Shown here: piece after piece, positions 1 to 11,429 of the stretch
How the letters are laid out: each line of letters opens with the position of its first letter
Position numbering within the stretch: the first letter of the stretch is position 1
Assembly (NCBI GenBank): GCA_003864495.1
Contig: ML133504.1
Span: 121,284-185,283, forward strand
Direction of reading: 5' to 3'
Length of the DNA stretch: 64,000 nucleotides
Origin: Nemopilema nomurai
Lineage: Eukaryota > Cnidaria > Scyphozoa > Rhizostomeae > Rhizostomatidae
Notes under the pieces: generated by a model
Databases searched by the model: none
What the model was told of the DNA's origin: nothing
Seen by the model: only the letters and a program-made list of their open reading frames with translations
Made by a program: the position numbers and the translations under genes

Positions 1-1237
1 GTTTTCATGCTAGTCTCGTTTTGGTTCTAAAAGCCCTAGCCTCTTTTTCGTCCTAGCCTCGTTTCCATGGAAGCCTCGTTTTGGTGCTAAAAGCCCTAGC
101 CTCCTTTTCGTCCAAACCTCGTTTCCGTGCTAAAAGCCCTAGCCTCTTTTTATTCTAGCTTCGTTTCCATGCTAGCCTTGTTTTCGTCCTAGCCTGCTTT
201 CCATGCAAGCCTTGTTTTGGTTCTAAAGCCCGAGCCTCGTTTCTGGTTTTTTCCTAGCCTTCTTTCCATGCCCTCCCCAAACCCTAACCCTAAACCTAAT
301 CCCAAACCCTAACCCCAAACCCTAGCCCTAACCCTAGCCTTATTTTCGTCCTAGCCCGTTTTGTTACAAAAAGCCTTAACCTCGTTTTTGTCCTAGTCTC
401 GTTTTCCTTTAGCTACGTTTTCGTCTAGCCTTGTTTCCATGCTAGCCTCGTTTCCATCCAAGCCTCGTTTTGATCTAAAATCACTAGCCTTGTTTGCATG
501 CTAGCCTCGTTTCCATGCAAGCCTTGTTTGGGTGCGAAAAGCCCTAGCCTCTTTTTTGTCCTAGCCTCGTTTCCATGCTAGCCTCGTTTTCGTGCTGAAA
601 GCCCTAGCCTCGTTTTCGTCCTAGCCTCTTTTCCGTGCTAGCCTCGTTAAGGTGCTAAAAGTTCTAGCCTCGTTTATGTCATAGCCTTTTTTCATCGTAG
701 CCTCGTTTTCATGCTAGTCTCGTTTTGGTTCTAAAAGCCCTAGCCTCTTTTTCGTCCTATCCTCGTTTCCATGGAAGCCTCGTTTGGTGCTAAAGCCCTA
801 GCCTCTTTTTGTCCTAGCCTCGTTTGCATGCTAGCCTCGTTTTCCTCCTAGCCTCTTTTCCATGCTAGCCTCGTTAAGGTGCTGAAAGCCCTAACCTCGT
901 TTATGTCATAGCTTTGTTTTCATCGTAGCTTCGTTTTCATACTAGTCTCGCTTTGGTTCTAAAAGCCCTAGCCTCTTTTTCGTCCTAGCCTCGTTTCCAT
1001 GCTAGCCTCGTTTTCGTCCTAGCCTTGTTTTCCTCTTAGCCTCGTTTGCATGCTAGCCTCGTTTTCGTCCAAGCCTCCTTTCCATGCTTGCCTCGTTTTC
1101 CTCCTAGCCTCGTTTCCATGCTAGCCTCGTTTCCACGGAAGCCTCGTTTTGGTGCTAAAAGCCCTAGCCTCTTTTTGTTCTAGCGTCGTTTCCATGCTAG
1201 CCTTGTTTTCGTCCAAGCCTCGTTTCCATGCTAGCCT
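1..1237. repeat. Long satellite duplication, copy 1
   Basis: This segment is almost identical to 7057-8300, starting at an offset of 7056 bases. Both copies contain the same rare variants, including the telomere-like patch and the GTTACAAAAAGCC variant. The match starts at the window edge, so the copy may extend further left. It ends near 1237, where this copy continues with GCTAGCGTTGTTAAGG and the other with a TTTCCACGGAAGCC monomer. Confidence 0.85.
271..338. repeat. Telomere-like CCCTAA/CCCAAA patch 1
   Basis: A run of degenerate CCCTAA, CCCCAAA and CCCTAGC units lies inside the satellite. Read on the minus strand this is a decayed TTAGGG-type array, the telomere repeat of most animals. 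It is too short and degenerate to be a functional telomere. Confidence 0.75.
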
Positions 1238-2790
1238 CGTTTCCATGCTAGCGTTGTTAAGGTGCTAAAAGTTCTAGCCTCGTTTATGTAATAGCCTCGT
1301 TTTCATCGTAGCATCGTCTCCATGCTAGCCTCGTTTGGTGCTAAAAGCCTTAGCCTCGTTTCCATGCTAACCTCGTTTTGGTTCTAAAAGCCCTAGCCTT
1401 TTTCGTCGTAGCGTCGTTTCCATGCTAGCCTCGTTTAGATGCTGAAAGACCTAGTCTCGTTTTCGTCCTAGCCTCTTTTCCATGCTAGCCTTGTTCTTGT
1501 CCAAGCCTCGTTTCCATGCAAGCCTCGTTTCCATGCCCAGCCTCGTTTTGGTGCTAAAAGCCCTAGTTTCATACGTCCTAGCCTCGTTTCCAAGTAAGCC
1601 ACGTTTTGGTATTAAAGCCCTAGCCTTGTTCTCCACCTAGCTTTGTTTCCCAGCTAGCCTCGTTTAGGTGCTAAAAGCCCTAGCCTCGTTTCGTCCTAGC
1701 CTCGTTTCCACGGAAGCCTCGTTTTGGTGCTAAAAGCCTTAGCCTCGTTTTTTTGTAGCCTTGTATCCATGCTAGCCTTGTTTTGTGCTAAAAGTTCTAG
1801 CCTCGTTTATGTCATAGCCTTTTTTCATCGTAGCCTCGTTTTCATGCTAGTCTCGTTTTAGTTCTAAAAGCCCTAGCCATTTTTCGTCCTAGCCTCGTTT
1901 CCATGCTAGCCTCGTTTTTGTCCTAGCCTCGTTTTGGTGCTAAAAGCCCTAGGCTCTTACGTCCTAGCCTCGTTTCCAAGCAAGCCACGTTTTGGTATTA
2001 AAGCCCTAGCCTCGTTTTCGTCCTAGCCTCTTTTCCATGCTAGGCTCATTAAGGTGCTAAAAGTTCTAGCCTCGTTTATGTCATAGTTTCGTTTTCATAC
2101 TAGTCTCGTTTTGGTTCTAAATGCCCTAGCCTCGTTTATGTCATAGCCTCGTTGTCCTCGTAGCCTCGTTTCCATGCTAGCCTCTTTTCTACGGAAGCCT
2201 CGTTTTGGTTCTAAAAGCCCTAGCCTCGTTTCCATGCTAGCCTCGTTTATATGCTGAAAGCCCTAGCCTCGTTTATGTCATAGCTTCGTTTTCATCGTAG
2301 CCTCGTTTTCCATGCTAGCCTTGTTTTCGTCAAGCCTCGTTTCCATGCTAGCCTCGTTTCCATGCTAGCCTCGTTTCCATGCTAGCCTCGTTTCCATGCT
2401 AGCCTCGTTTCCATGCAAGCCTTTTTTTGGTGCGAAAACTCTAGCCTCTTTTTGTCCTAGCCTCGTTTCCATGCTAGCCTCGTTTTCGTCCTAGCCTCGT
2501 TTCCATGCTAGCCTTGTTTAGATGCTGAAGCCCTAGCCTCGTTTTCGTCCTAGCCTCTCTTAGATGCTAGCCTCGTTAAGGTGCCAAAAGTTCTACTTTC
2601 GTTTATGTCATAAACCTCGTTTTCATCGTAGCCTCGTTTTCATACCAGTCTCGTTTTGGTTCTAAAAGCCCTAGCCTCTTTTTCTTCCTAGCCTCGTTTC
2701 CAAGATAGCCTCGTTTTCGTCCTAGCCTCGTTTCCGTGCTAGCCTTGTTTTGGTGCTAGCCTCGTTTAGATGCTGAAAGACCTAGCCTCG

Positions 2791-3664
2791 TTTTCATCCT
2801 ACTCTCTTTTAAATGCTAGCGTTGTTAAGGTGCTAAAAGTTCTAGCCTCGTTTATGTAATAGCCTCGTTTTCATCGTAGCATCGTCTCCATGCTAGCCTC
2901 GTTTTGGTGCTAAAAGCCTTAGCCTCGTTTCCATGCTAACCTCGTTTTGGTTCTAAAAGCCCTAGCCTCTTTTCGTCCTAGCGTCGTTTCCATGCTAGCC
3001 TCGTTTAGATGCTGAAAGACCTAGCCTCGTTTTCGTCCTAGCCTCTTTTTCATGCTAGCCTTGTTTTTCGTCCAAGCCTCGTTTCCATGCAAGCCTCGTT
3101 TCCATCCCAGCCTTGTTTTGGTGCTAAAAGCCCTAGGTTCTTACGTCCTAGCCTCGTTTCCAAGCAAGCCACGTTTTGGTATTAAAGCCCTAGCCTAGTT
3201 CTCCACCTAGCTTTTTTTCCCAGCTAGCCTCCTTTAGGTGCTAAAAGCCCTAGCCTCGTTTTCGTCCTAGCCTCGTTTCCACGGAAGCCTCGTTTTGGTG
3301 CTAAAAGCCTTAGCCTCGTTTTTTTCGTAGCCTTGTATCCATGCTAGCCTTGTTTTTGTGCTAAAAGTTCTAGCTCGTTTATGTCATAGCCTTTTTTTCA
3401 TCGTAGCCTCGTTTTCATGCTAGTCTCGTTTTAGTTCTAAAAGCCCTAGCCATTTTTTCGTCCTAGCCTCGTTTCCATGCTAGCCTCGTTTCCTCCTAGC
3501 CTCGTTTGGTGCTAAAAGCCCTAGGCTCTTACGTCCTAGCTTCGTTTCCAAGCAAGCCACGTTTTGGTATTAAAGCCCTAGCCTCGTTTTCGTCCTAGCC
3601 TCTTTTCCATGCTAGGCTCATTAAGGTGCTAAAAGTTCTAGCCTCGTTTATGTCATAGCCTCGT
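2791..3664. repeat. Second satellite duplication, copy 1
   Basis: This block pairs with 5968-6845 at an offset of about 3180 bases. Both begin with the unusual string CATCCTACTCTCTTTTAAAT and share the same order of variant monomers down to a TTTATGTCATAGCCTCG monomer. Confidence 0.75.
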
Positions 3665-5967
3665 TTTCATCCTAGCCTCGTTTTCATACTAGTCTCGTTT
3701 TGGTTCTAAATGCCCTAGCCTCTTTTTCGTCCTAGCCTCGTTGTCATGCTAGCCTCGTTTTTGTGCTAGCCTCGTTTTCGTGCTAGCCTCGTTTGGTGCT
3801 AAAAGCCCTAGCCTCGTTACCATGCTAGCCTCGTTAGATGCTGAAAGACCTAGCCTCGTTTCGTCCTAGCCTCTTTTCCATGATAGCCTCGTTAAGGTGC
3901 TAAAAGTTCTAGCCTCGTTTATGTAATAGCCTCGTTTTCATCGTAGCATCGTCTTTATGCTAGCCTCGTTTTGGTGCTAAAAGCCTTAGCCTCGTTTCCA
4001 TGCTAACCTCGTTTTGGTTCTAAAAGCCCTAGCCTCTTTTTCGTCTTAGCGTCGTTTCCATGCTAGCCTCGTTTAGATGCTGAAAGACCTAGCCTCGTTT
4101 TCGTCCTAGCCTCTTTTCCATGCTAGCCTTGTTTTCGTGCAAGCCTCGTTTCCATGCAAGCCTCGTTTCCATGCCCAGCCTCGTTTTGGTGCTAAAAGCC
4201 CTAGGTTCTTACGTCCTAGCCTCGTTTCCAAGCAAGCCACGTTTTGGTATTGAAGCCCTAGCCTTGTTCTCCACCTACCTTTTTTCCCAGCTAGCCTCGT
4301 TTAGGTGCTAAAAGCCCTAGCCTCGTTTCCATTTAAGCCTCGTTTCCATGCCCAGCCTCGTTTTGGTGCTAAAAGCCCTAGGTTCTTACGTCCTAGCCTC
4401 GTTTCCAAGCAAGCCACGTTTTGGTATTAAAGCCCTAGCCTTGTTCTCCACCTACCTTTTTTCCCAGCTAGCCTCGTTTAGGTGCTAAAAGCCCTAGCCT
4501 CGTTTTCGTCCTAGCCTCGTTTCCACGGAAGCCTCGTTTTGGTGCTAAAAGCCTTAGCCTCGTTTTTTTCGTAGCCTTGTATCCATGCTAGCCTTGTTTT
4601 TGTGCTAAAAGTTCTAGCCTCGTTTTTGTCATAGCCTTTTTTTCATCGTAGCCTCGTTTTCATGCTAGTCTCGTTTTAGTTCTAAAAGCCCTAGCCATTT
4701 TTTCGTCCTAGCCTCGTTTCCATGCTAGCCTCGTTTTCGTCCTAGCCTCGTTTTGGTGCTAAAAGCCCTAGGTTCTTACGTCCTAGCCTCGTTTCCAAGC
4801 AAGCCACGTTTTGGTATTAAAGCCCTAGCCTTGTTCTCCACCTAGCTTTGTTTCCCAGCTAGCCTCGTTTAGGTGCTAAAAGCCCTAGCCTCGTTTTCGT
4901 CCTAGCCTCGTTTCCACGGAAGCCTCGTTTTGGTGCTAAAAGCCTTAGCCTCGTTTTTTTCGTAGCCTCTTTTCCATGCTAGGCTCATTAAGGTGCTAAA
5001 AGTTCTAGCCTCGTTTATGTCATAGCCTCGTTTTCATCCTAGCCTCGTTTTCATACTAGTCTCGTTTTGGTTCTAAAAACCCTAGCCTCTTTTTCGTCCT
5101 AGCCTCGTTTCCATGCTAGCCTCGTTTTCGTGCTAGCCTCGTTTTCGTGCTAGCCTCGTTTTGGTGCTAAAAGCCCTAGCCTCGTTACCATGCTAGCCTC
5201 GTTTAGATGCTGAAAGACCTAGCCTCGTTTTCGTCCTAGCCTCTTTTCCATGATAGCCTCGTTAAGGTGTTAAAAGCTCTAGCCTCGTTTATGTCATAGC
5301 TTCGTTTTCATCGTAGCCTCGTTTTCATGCTAGTCTCGTTTTGGTTCTAAAAGCCCTAGCCATTTTTTCGTCCCAGCCTCGATTCCATGGAAGCCTCGTT
5401 TTGGTGCTAAAGCCCTACCTTTTTTTTGCCCTAGCCTCGTTTCCATGCTAGTTTCGTTTTCGTCCTAGCCTCGTTTTGGTGCTAAAAGCCCTGGGCTCTT
5501 ACGTCCTAGCCTCGTTTCCAAGCAAGCCACGTTTTGGTTTTAAAGCCCTAGCCTCTTTTTCGTCCTAGCCTCTTTTCCATGCTAGCCTCGTTAAGGTGCT
5601 AAAAGTTCTAGCCTCGTTTTTGTCATAGCCTCGTTTTCATCGTAGCCTCGTTTTCATAGTAGTCTCGTTTTGGTTCTAAAAGCCCTAGCCTCTTTTTCGT
5701 CCTAGCCTCGTTTCCAAGCTAGCCTCGTTTTCGTCCTAGCCTCGTTTCCATGCTAGCCTCGTTTAGATGCTGAAAGACCTAGCCTAGTTTTCGTCCTAGC
5801 CTCTTTTCCATGCTAGCCTCGTTAAGGTGCTAAAAGCTCTACCCTCGTTTATGTAATAGCCTCGTTTTCATCGTAGCATCGTCTCCGTGCTAGCCTCGTT
5901 TTGGTGCTAAAAGCCTTAGCCTCGTTTCCATGCTAACCTCGTTTAGATGGTGAAAGCCTTAGCCTCG

Positions 5968-6845
5968 TTTTCATCCTACTCTCTTTTAAATGCTAGCGTT
6001 GTTAAGGTGCTAAAAGTTCTAGCCTCATTTATGTAATAGCCTCGTTTTCATCGTAGCATCGTCTCCATGCTAGCCTCGTTTTGGTGCTAAAAGCCTTAGC
6101 CTCGTTTCCATGCTAACCTCGTTTTGGTTCTAAAAGCCCTAGCCTCTTTTTCGTCCTAGCGTCGTTTCCATGCTAGCCTCATTTAGATGCTGAAAGACCT
6201 AGCCTCGTTTTCGTCCTAGCCTCTTTTCCATGCTAGCCTTGTTTTCGTCCAAGCCTCGTTTCCATGCAAGCCTCGTTTCCATGCCCAGCCTCGTTTTGGT
6301 GCTAAAAGCCCTAGGTTCTTACGTCCTAGCCTCGTTTCCAAGCAAGCCACGTTTTGGTATTAAAGCCCTAGCCTTGTTCTCCACCTAGCTTTGTTTCCCA
6401 GCTAGCCTCGTTTAGGTGCTAAAAGCCCTAGCCTCGTTTTCGTCCTAGCCTCGTTTCCACGGAAGCCTCGTTTTGGTGCTAAAAGCCTTAGCCTCGTTTT
6501 TTTCGTAGCCTTGTATCCATGCTAACCTTGTTTTCGTGCTAAAAGTTCTAGCCTCGTTTATGTCATAGCCTTTTTTTCATCGTAGCCTCGTTTTCATGCT
6601 AGTCTCGTTTTAGTTCTAAAAGCCCTAGCCATTTTTTCGTCCTAGCCTCGTTTCCATGCTAGCCTCGTTTTCGTCCTAGTTTCGTTTTGGTGCTAAAAGC
6701 TCTAGGCTCTTACGTCCTAGCCTCGTTTCCAAGCAAGCCACGTTTTGGTATTAAAGCCCTAGCCTCGTTTTCGTCCTAGCCTCTTTTTCATGCTAGGCTC
6801 ATTAAGGTGCTAAAAGTTCTAGCCTCGTTTATGTCATAGCCTCGT
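5968..6845. repeat. Second satellite duplication, copy 2
   Basis: This is the partner of 2791-3664. A marker monomer, ATGTAATAGCCTCGTTTTCA, occurs near 1286, 2854, 3921, 5851 and 6031. These unequal distances show repeated duplications of different lengths, not one fixed higher-order unit. Confidence 0.75.
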
Positions 6846-7056
6846 TTCCATGCTAGCCACGTTTTCGTCCTAGCCTCGTTTCCGTGCTTGCCTCGTTTTG
6901 GTGCTAAAAGGTCTAGCCTCATTTCCATGCTAGCTTCGTTTAGATGCTGAAAACCCTAGCCTCGTTTTCGTTCTAGCCTCTTTTCCATGCTAGCCTCGTT
7001 AAGGTGCTAAAAGTTCTAGCCTCGTTTAGGTCATAGCCTTTTTTCATCATAGCCTC

Positions 7057-8300
7057 GTTTTCATGCTAGTCTCGTTTTGGTTCTAAAAGCCCTAGCCTCT
7101 TTTTCGTCCTAGCCTCGTTTCCATGGAAGCCTCGTTTTGGTGCTAAAAGCCCTAGCCTCCTTTTCGTCCAAACCTCGTTTCCGTGCTAAAAGCCCTAGCC
7201 TCTTTTTATTCTAGCTTCGTTTCCATGCTAGCCTTGTTTTCGTCCTAGCCTGCTTTCCATGCAAGCCTTGTTTTGGTTCTAAAGCCCGAGCCTCGTTTCT
7301 GGTTTTTTCCTAGCCTTCTTTCCATGCCCTAACCCCAAACCCTAACCCTAAACCTAATCCCAAACCCTAACCCCAAACCCTAGCCCTAACCCTAGCCTTA
7401 TTTTCGTCCTAGCCCGTTTTGTTACAAAAAGCCTTAGCCTCGTTTTTGTCCTAGTCTCGTTTTCCTTCTAGCTACGTTTTCGTCCTAGCCTTGTTTCCAT
7501 GCTAGCCTCGTTTCCATCAAAGCCTCGTTTTGATGCTAAAAATCACTAGCCTTGTTTGCATGCTAGCCTCGTTTCCATGCAAGCCTTGTTTTGGTGCGAA
7601 AAGCCCTAGCCTCTTTTTTGTCCTAGCCTCGTTTCCATGCTAGCCTCGTTTTCGTGCTGAAAGCCCTAGCCTCGTTTTCGTCCTAGCCTCTTTTCCGTGC
7701 TAGCCTCGTTAAGGTGCTAAAAGTTCTAGCCTCGTTTATGTCATAGCCTTTTTTCATCGTAGCCTCGTTTTCATGCTAGTCTCGTTTTGGTTCTAAAAGC
7801 CCTAGCCTCTTTTTCGTCCTATCCTCGTTTCCATGGAAGCCTCGTTTTGGTGCTAAAGCCCTAGCCTCTTTTTGTCCTAGCCTCGTTTGCATGCTAGCCT
7901 CGTTTTCCTCCTAGCCTCTTTTCCATGCTAGCCTCGTTAAGGTGCTGAAAGCCCTAACCTCGTTTATGTCATAGCTTTGTTTTCATCGTAGCTTCATTTT
8001 CATACTAGTCTCGCTTTGGTTCTAAAAGCCCTAGCCTCTTTTTCGTCCTAGCCTCGTTTCCATGCTAGCCTCGTTTTCGTCCTAGCCTTGTTTTCCTCTT
8101 AGCCTCGTTTGCATGCTAGCCTCGTTTTCGTCCAAGCCTCCTTTCCATGCTTGCCTCGTTTTCCTCCTAGCCTCGTTTCCATGCTAGCCTCGTTTCCACG
8201 GAAGCCTCGTTTTGGTGCTAAAAGCCCTAGCCTCTTTTTGTTCTAGCCTCGTTTCCATGCTAGCCTTGTTTTCGTCCAAGCCTCGTTTCCATGCTAGCCT
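7057..8300. repeat. Long satellite duplication, copy 2
   Basis: This is the second copy of the segment at 1-1237. It differs by scattered substitutions and small length changes; the offset drifts from 7056 to 7063 along the copy. Such near identity over 1.2 kb, within monomers that otherwise vary, points to a recent segmental duplication or unequal exchange. Confidence 0.85.
7327..7397. repeat. Telomere-like CCCTAA/CCCAAA patch 2
   Basis: This is the same telomere-like patch as at 271-338, carried in the second copy of the long duplication. It differs from the first by two added bases near its start. The two were copied together with their surroundings and did not arise separately. Confidence 0.75.
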
Positions 8301-9744
8301 CGTTTCCACGGAAGCCTCGTTTTGGTGCTAAAAGCCTTAGCCTCGTTTTCTTCGTAGTTTTGTATCCATGCTAGCCTTATTTTGGTGCTAAAATCCCCAG
8401 CCTCTTTCTCATCCTAGCTTCGTTTCCATGGAAGCCTCGTTTTGGTGCTAAAGCTCTAGCGTCGTTTTCCACCTAGCCTCGTTTCTATGTAAGCCTCGTT
8501 TTGGTATTTAAGCCCTAGCTTCGTTTTCGTCCTAGCCTCATTTCCATGCTAGCCTCGTTTTCGTCCTAGCCTCTTTACCATGCTAGCCTCATTTTCGTCC
8601 TAGCCCGGTTTCCATGCAAGCCTCGTTTTGGTTCTAAAGCCCTAGCCACGTTTCCGTTTTCCTTTTAGCCTCGTTTCCATGCTTGCCTCGTTTTGGTTCT
8701 AAAAACCTAGCCTTGTTTTTCTCCTAGCCTCGTTTCCATGCTAGCGTCGTTTTCGTCCTAGTCTCGTTTTCATGCTAGCCTCGTTTTCGTCCTAGCCCGG
8801 TTTTCATGCAAGCCTCGTTTTTGTTCTAAAGCCCTAGCCTCGTTTCATTTTCGTCCTAGTCTCGTTTTTATGCTAGCCTCGTTTTGGTTCTAAAAACCTA
8901 GCCTTGCTTTTCTCGTAGCCTCGTTTCCATTCTAGCCTTGTTTAGGTGCTAAAAGCCTTAGCCTCATTTTCTTTCTAGCAGGTTTCCATGCTAGCTACGT
9001 TTTCGTGCTAGATACCCTTGCCTAGTTTCTATACTAGCCTCGTTTTGGTGCGAAAAGCCTTAGCCTCGTTTTCGTCGTAGCCTTGTTTCAATGCTAGCCT
9101 TTTTTATGCTAAAAGCCCTAGCCTCATTTTCTTTCTAGCCTTGTTTTCATGTTAGCCTCGTTTTGGTGCTAGATACCCCTGCCTTGTTTCCATGCTAGCT
9201 TTGTTTTGGTGCTAAAAGCCCTAGCCTCATTTTCCTCCTAGCCTCGTTTCCTGTCTAGCCTCGTTTTTGTCCTAGCCTCGTTTTCGTGCTAGCCTCGTTT
9301 TCACGCTAGCCTCATTTTTGTCTTAAATACCCTTGCCTCTATTTTATGCTAGCCTCGTTTTGGTGCGAAAAGCCCTAGCCTTTTTTTTGTTTTAGCGTCT
9401 TTTTGTGCTAACCTCGTTTTGGTGCTTCAAGCCCCAGCTTCGTTTTCGTTTTAGCCTCGTTTTTTGACCGAGGCTCCTTTCCGTGCTAAAATCCTTAACC
9501 TCGTTTTCGTTTAAGCCTCGTTTTCTCCTAGCCTTGTTTTGGTGCTAAAAGCCCTAGCCTTGTTTTCGTTTTAGCGTCTTTTTCATGCTAGCCTCGTTTT
9601 CGTTTTAGCCTCGTTTTGGACCGAGCTTCGTTTTCATGCTAGCGTCGTTTTTTTGCTAAAAGTCCTAGCCTCGTTTTTGTTTCAGCCTTGTTTGGACCAA
9701 GCCTCGTTTTCATGCTTGCATTTTTATGTTGCTAAAAGCCCTAG

Positions 9745-10674
9745 CCAACTGCAAAAGCAAGAAGGAGGGACCGCAAAGGAGGAACCCTAATCACCAAAAA
9801 ACAGAGAAAGCCTTCAGATACTGGATGATCAAAACACAGAGAATGGTTGAGAAGACAGAAAAGTTTAATGAGGACCAACAAAGACTAATTCTTTATAAAA
9901 AGAATTAGGCTGACTGTAAGGTCTACATGTGGTTAAAGAAAGTAATGCGGGACAAAGTAATACAGAATATGCTGGCAAGGCAGGAGATCAAATAGCAACC
10001 GAGCTCCATGGTGGGGAGGACAGTTTGAGAGAATGGTGGGCTTAGTTACACAGGCACTACACAAAGTCATTGGTCGTGTTGTACTGACATGGAAGCAATT
10101 GATAGAGGTGGTGTTGGACATAAAAATGAAACTAAACAACCGGCCTTTAAGCTACATGGAAAATGACGTACAGTTAACAACTTTAACTCCGAATGTGCTG
10201 GTATACGGAGAATCACACACAATCCCAGAACAAGACGCTGATGGAATTGAAGACAAGGATCTAAGTAAAAGAGCAAGATATCTAAAATGATGCAAGGACA
10301 TGTCATGGAACCGATGGACGGTGGAGTATATCAAAGCACTCAGAGAAAGGCACAACATTAAGCATAAAACAAAGAATGAGATGATCAAAAAAGGTGAAGT
10401 TGTGGTTATCAAGAATGGTGAATGCAATCGCGGAAGGTGGGATCTTGGCATCATCGTAAAGCTCATTGAAGGTCGTGATGATGTAGTACGAGCAGCAGAG
10501 CTACGCGCTGGAAAATCCTTCCTGGAAAGACCAATTCAACCGTTGTATCCATTGGAATTATCCTGTGATATGCAAGAGGGACCATCCCTAACCTTGAATC
10601 CCGATGCGAAAGAGTTCAGACCACAGAACACAGAAGAAGCAATAAAGATTATAGCTGAAGAGGAGAACAATTAA
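9745..10674 (+). pseudogene. BEL/Pao retrotransposon pol fragment (integrase C-terminal part)
   Basis: The plus strand encodes the end of a BEL/Pao polyprotein. A first piece (about 9745-9908, EKTEKFNEDQQRL) resembles the stretch ahead of the integrase zinc finger. After an apparent internal deletion the frame resumes near 9990 with RAPWWGGQFERM, continues through LNNRPLSY and LTPN, and reaches the C-terminal domain with KGEVVVIK, RGRWDLG and a closing ERPIQPLYPLELS. These strings are typical of Pao integrases and their C-terminal DUF5641-like domain. One in-frame TGA at 10288-10290 interrupts an otherwise open frame. The catalytic core upstream is missing, so the element is dead. Its 5' part is replaced by satellite DNA. 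Confidence 0.85.
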
Positions 10675-10718
10675 CTGATGACTTGATATTTGACCGCTTC
10701 CCGATCAAATAGGAGGAG

Positions 10719-11137
10719 TGTATCGCCGAGAACCTAGTACCATCTAGAACTTTCTAGATATTGTGTATGAAATATATGATTACCTTGAATTATCTGCCAG
10801 CATACTTGCTTAGTCATGATTATGTAATCCCTATATTGGTAGTCGCTGAAATCATAATATCGTAGAAAGCCGTTTAGGCCTAATTTTGCTTCACATGTAA
10901 CGTAGCATCGTTTTCGTTCACAACTTTCTAGAACCTTGGGGGATATCGAGAACATTCTCTAAGGGGTATATTAAGTCATTCCGTGATTACATAAAACAAG
11001 TCATTATTAATCAGCAATTCTTAGCTAGAACTTTCTGTAAAAAAAGTATATAAACAGACGGAAGGTATCAAGTAAAGTCCGAGCGAATAAAAATCCAAAG
11101 TATCTAAATCTTAGAGTTCCTGACTTCAAACCCTACA
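10719..11137 (+). mobile_element. Probable 3' LTR of the BEL/Pao fragment
   Basis: The pol frame stops at 10674. Forty-five bases later a purine run (AGGAGGAG, 10711-10718) is followed directly by TGTATCGCCGAG, the layout of a polypurine tract and a 3' LTR that starts with TG. Inside there are a TATA-like GTATATAAAC near 11046 and an AATAAA near 11086. A plausible end is CCCTACA at 11131-11137. No matching 5' LTR lies in the window, so both borders are inferred. Confidence 0.6.
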
Positions 11138-11284
11138 AAGGTTTTTAAAAATTATTAAATTAACTAAAAAAATCCGAAAATCTTTTGTTTTTACATGGGA
11201 TTTTTCATAATCTCGAACTCTCGTACACCTTTTTGGGTAGTGATTCAGCCCTCGCTTTAGACAGTCTGTAAAATGTTTCTAATA
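11138..11284. other. Unassigned AT-rich spacer
   Basis: I see no gene or recognisable repeat here. It lies between the probable BEL/Pao LTR and the first arm of an inverted repeat pair. Confidence 0.5.
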
Positions 11285-11429
11285 ATTCGCAGGACCTTTG
11301 AAAAGGCAGAGGATGGCCAATAAATGGTGTGACTTTCAAAACTTATATATCTCCTGTGAATATCTCAAAATGACTAAGAGCAAAATCTTTAACAAGCATC
11401 TTGCCCCTAAAACGGTGCCTGCCTAAACT

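Larger units (their letters stand above)
1..9735. repeat. Satellite block of CTAGCCTCGTTT-type monomers
   Basis: The whole stretch consists of short degenerate monomers. One type is about 17 bp, CTAGCCTCGTTTCCATG or the same with TTTTCGTC. Another is about 26 bp and carries TTTTGGTGCTAAAAGCC. They alternate irregularly with no unique DNA between them. Blocks of hundreds to over a thousand bases recur at several distances, so longer units were duplicated after the short ones. The array runs off the left edge and decays from about 9300 before meeting a retrotransposon fragment near 9735. Open frames inside it (for example 1451-1636 minus and 4120-4311 plus) are repeat translations, not genes. 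The location suggests heterochromatin; a subtelomeric or centromeric position is inference. Confidence 0.93.

Noticed and set aside
4120..4311. Open frames inside the satellite block
   Set aside because: They are monomer translations with no conserved motif, and they vary between copies of the repeat.
1..9735. CRISPR-like array
   Set aside because: Repeats are degenerate and contiguous with no unique spacers, and the DNA is eukaryotic.
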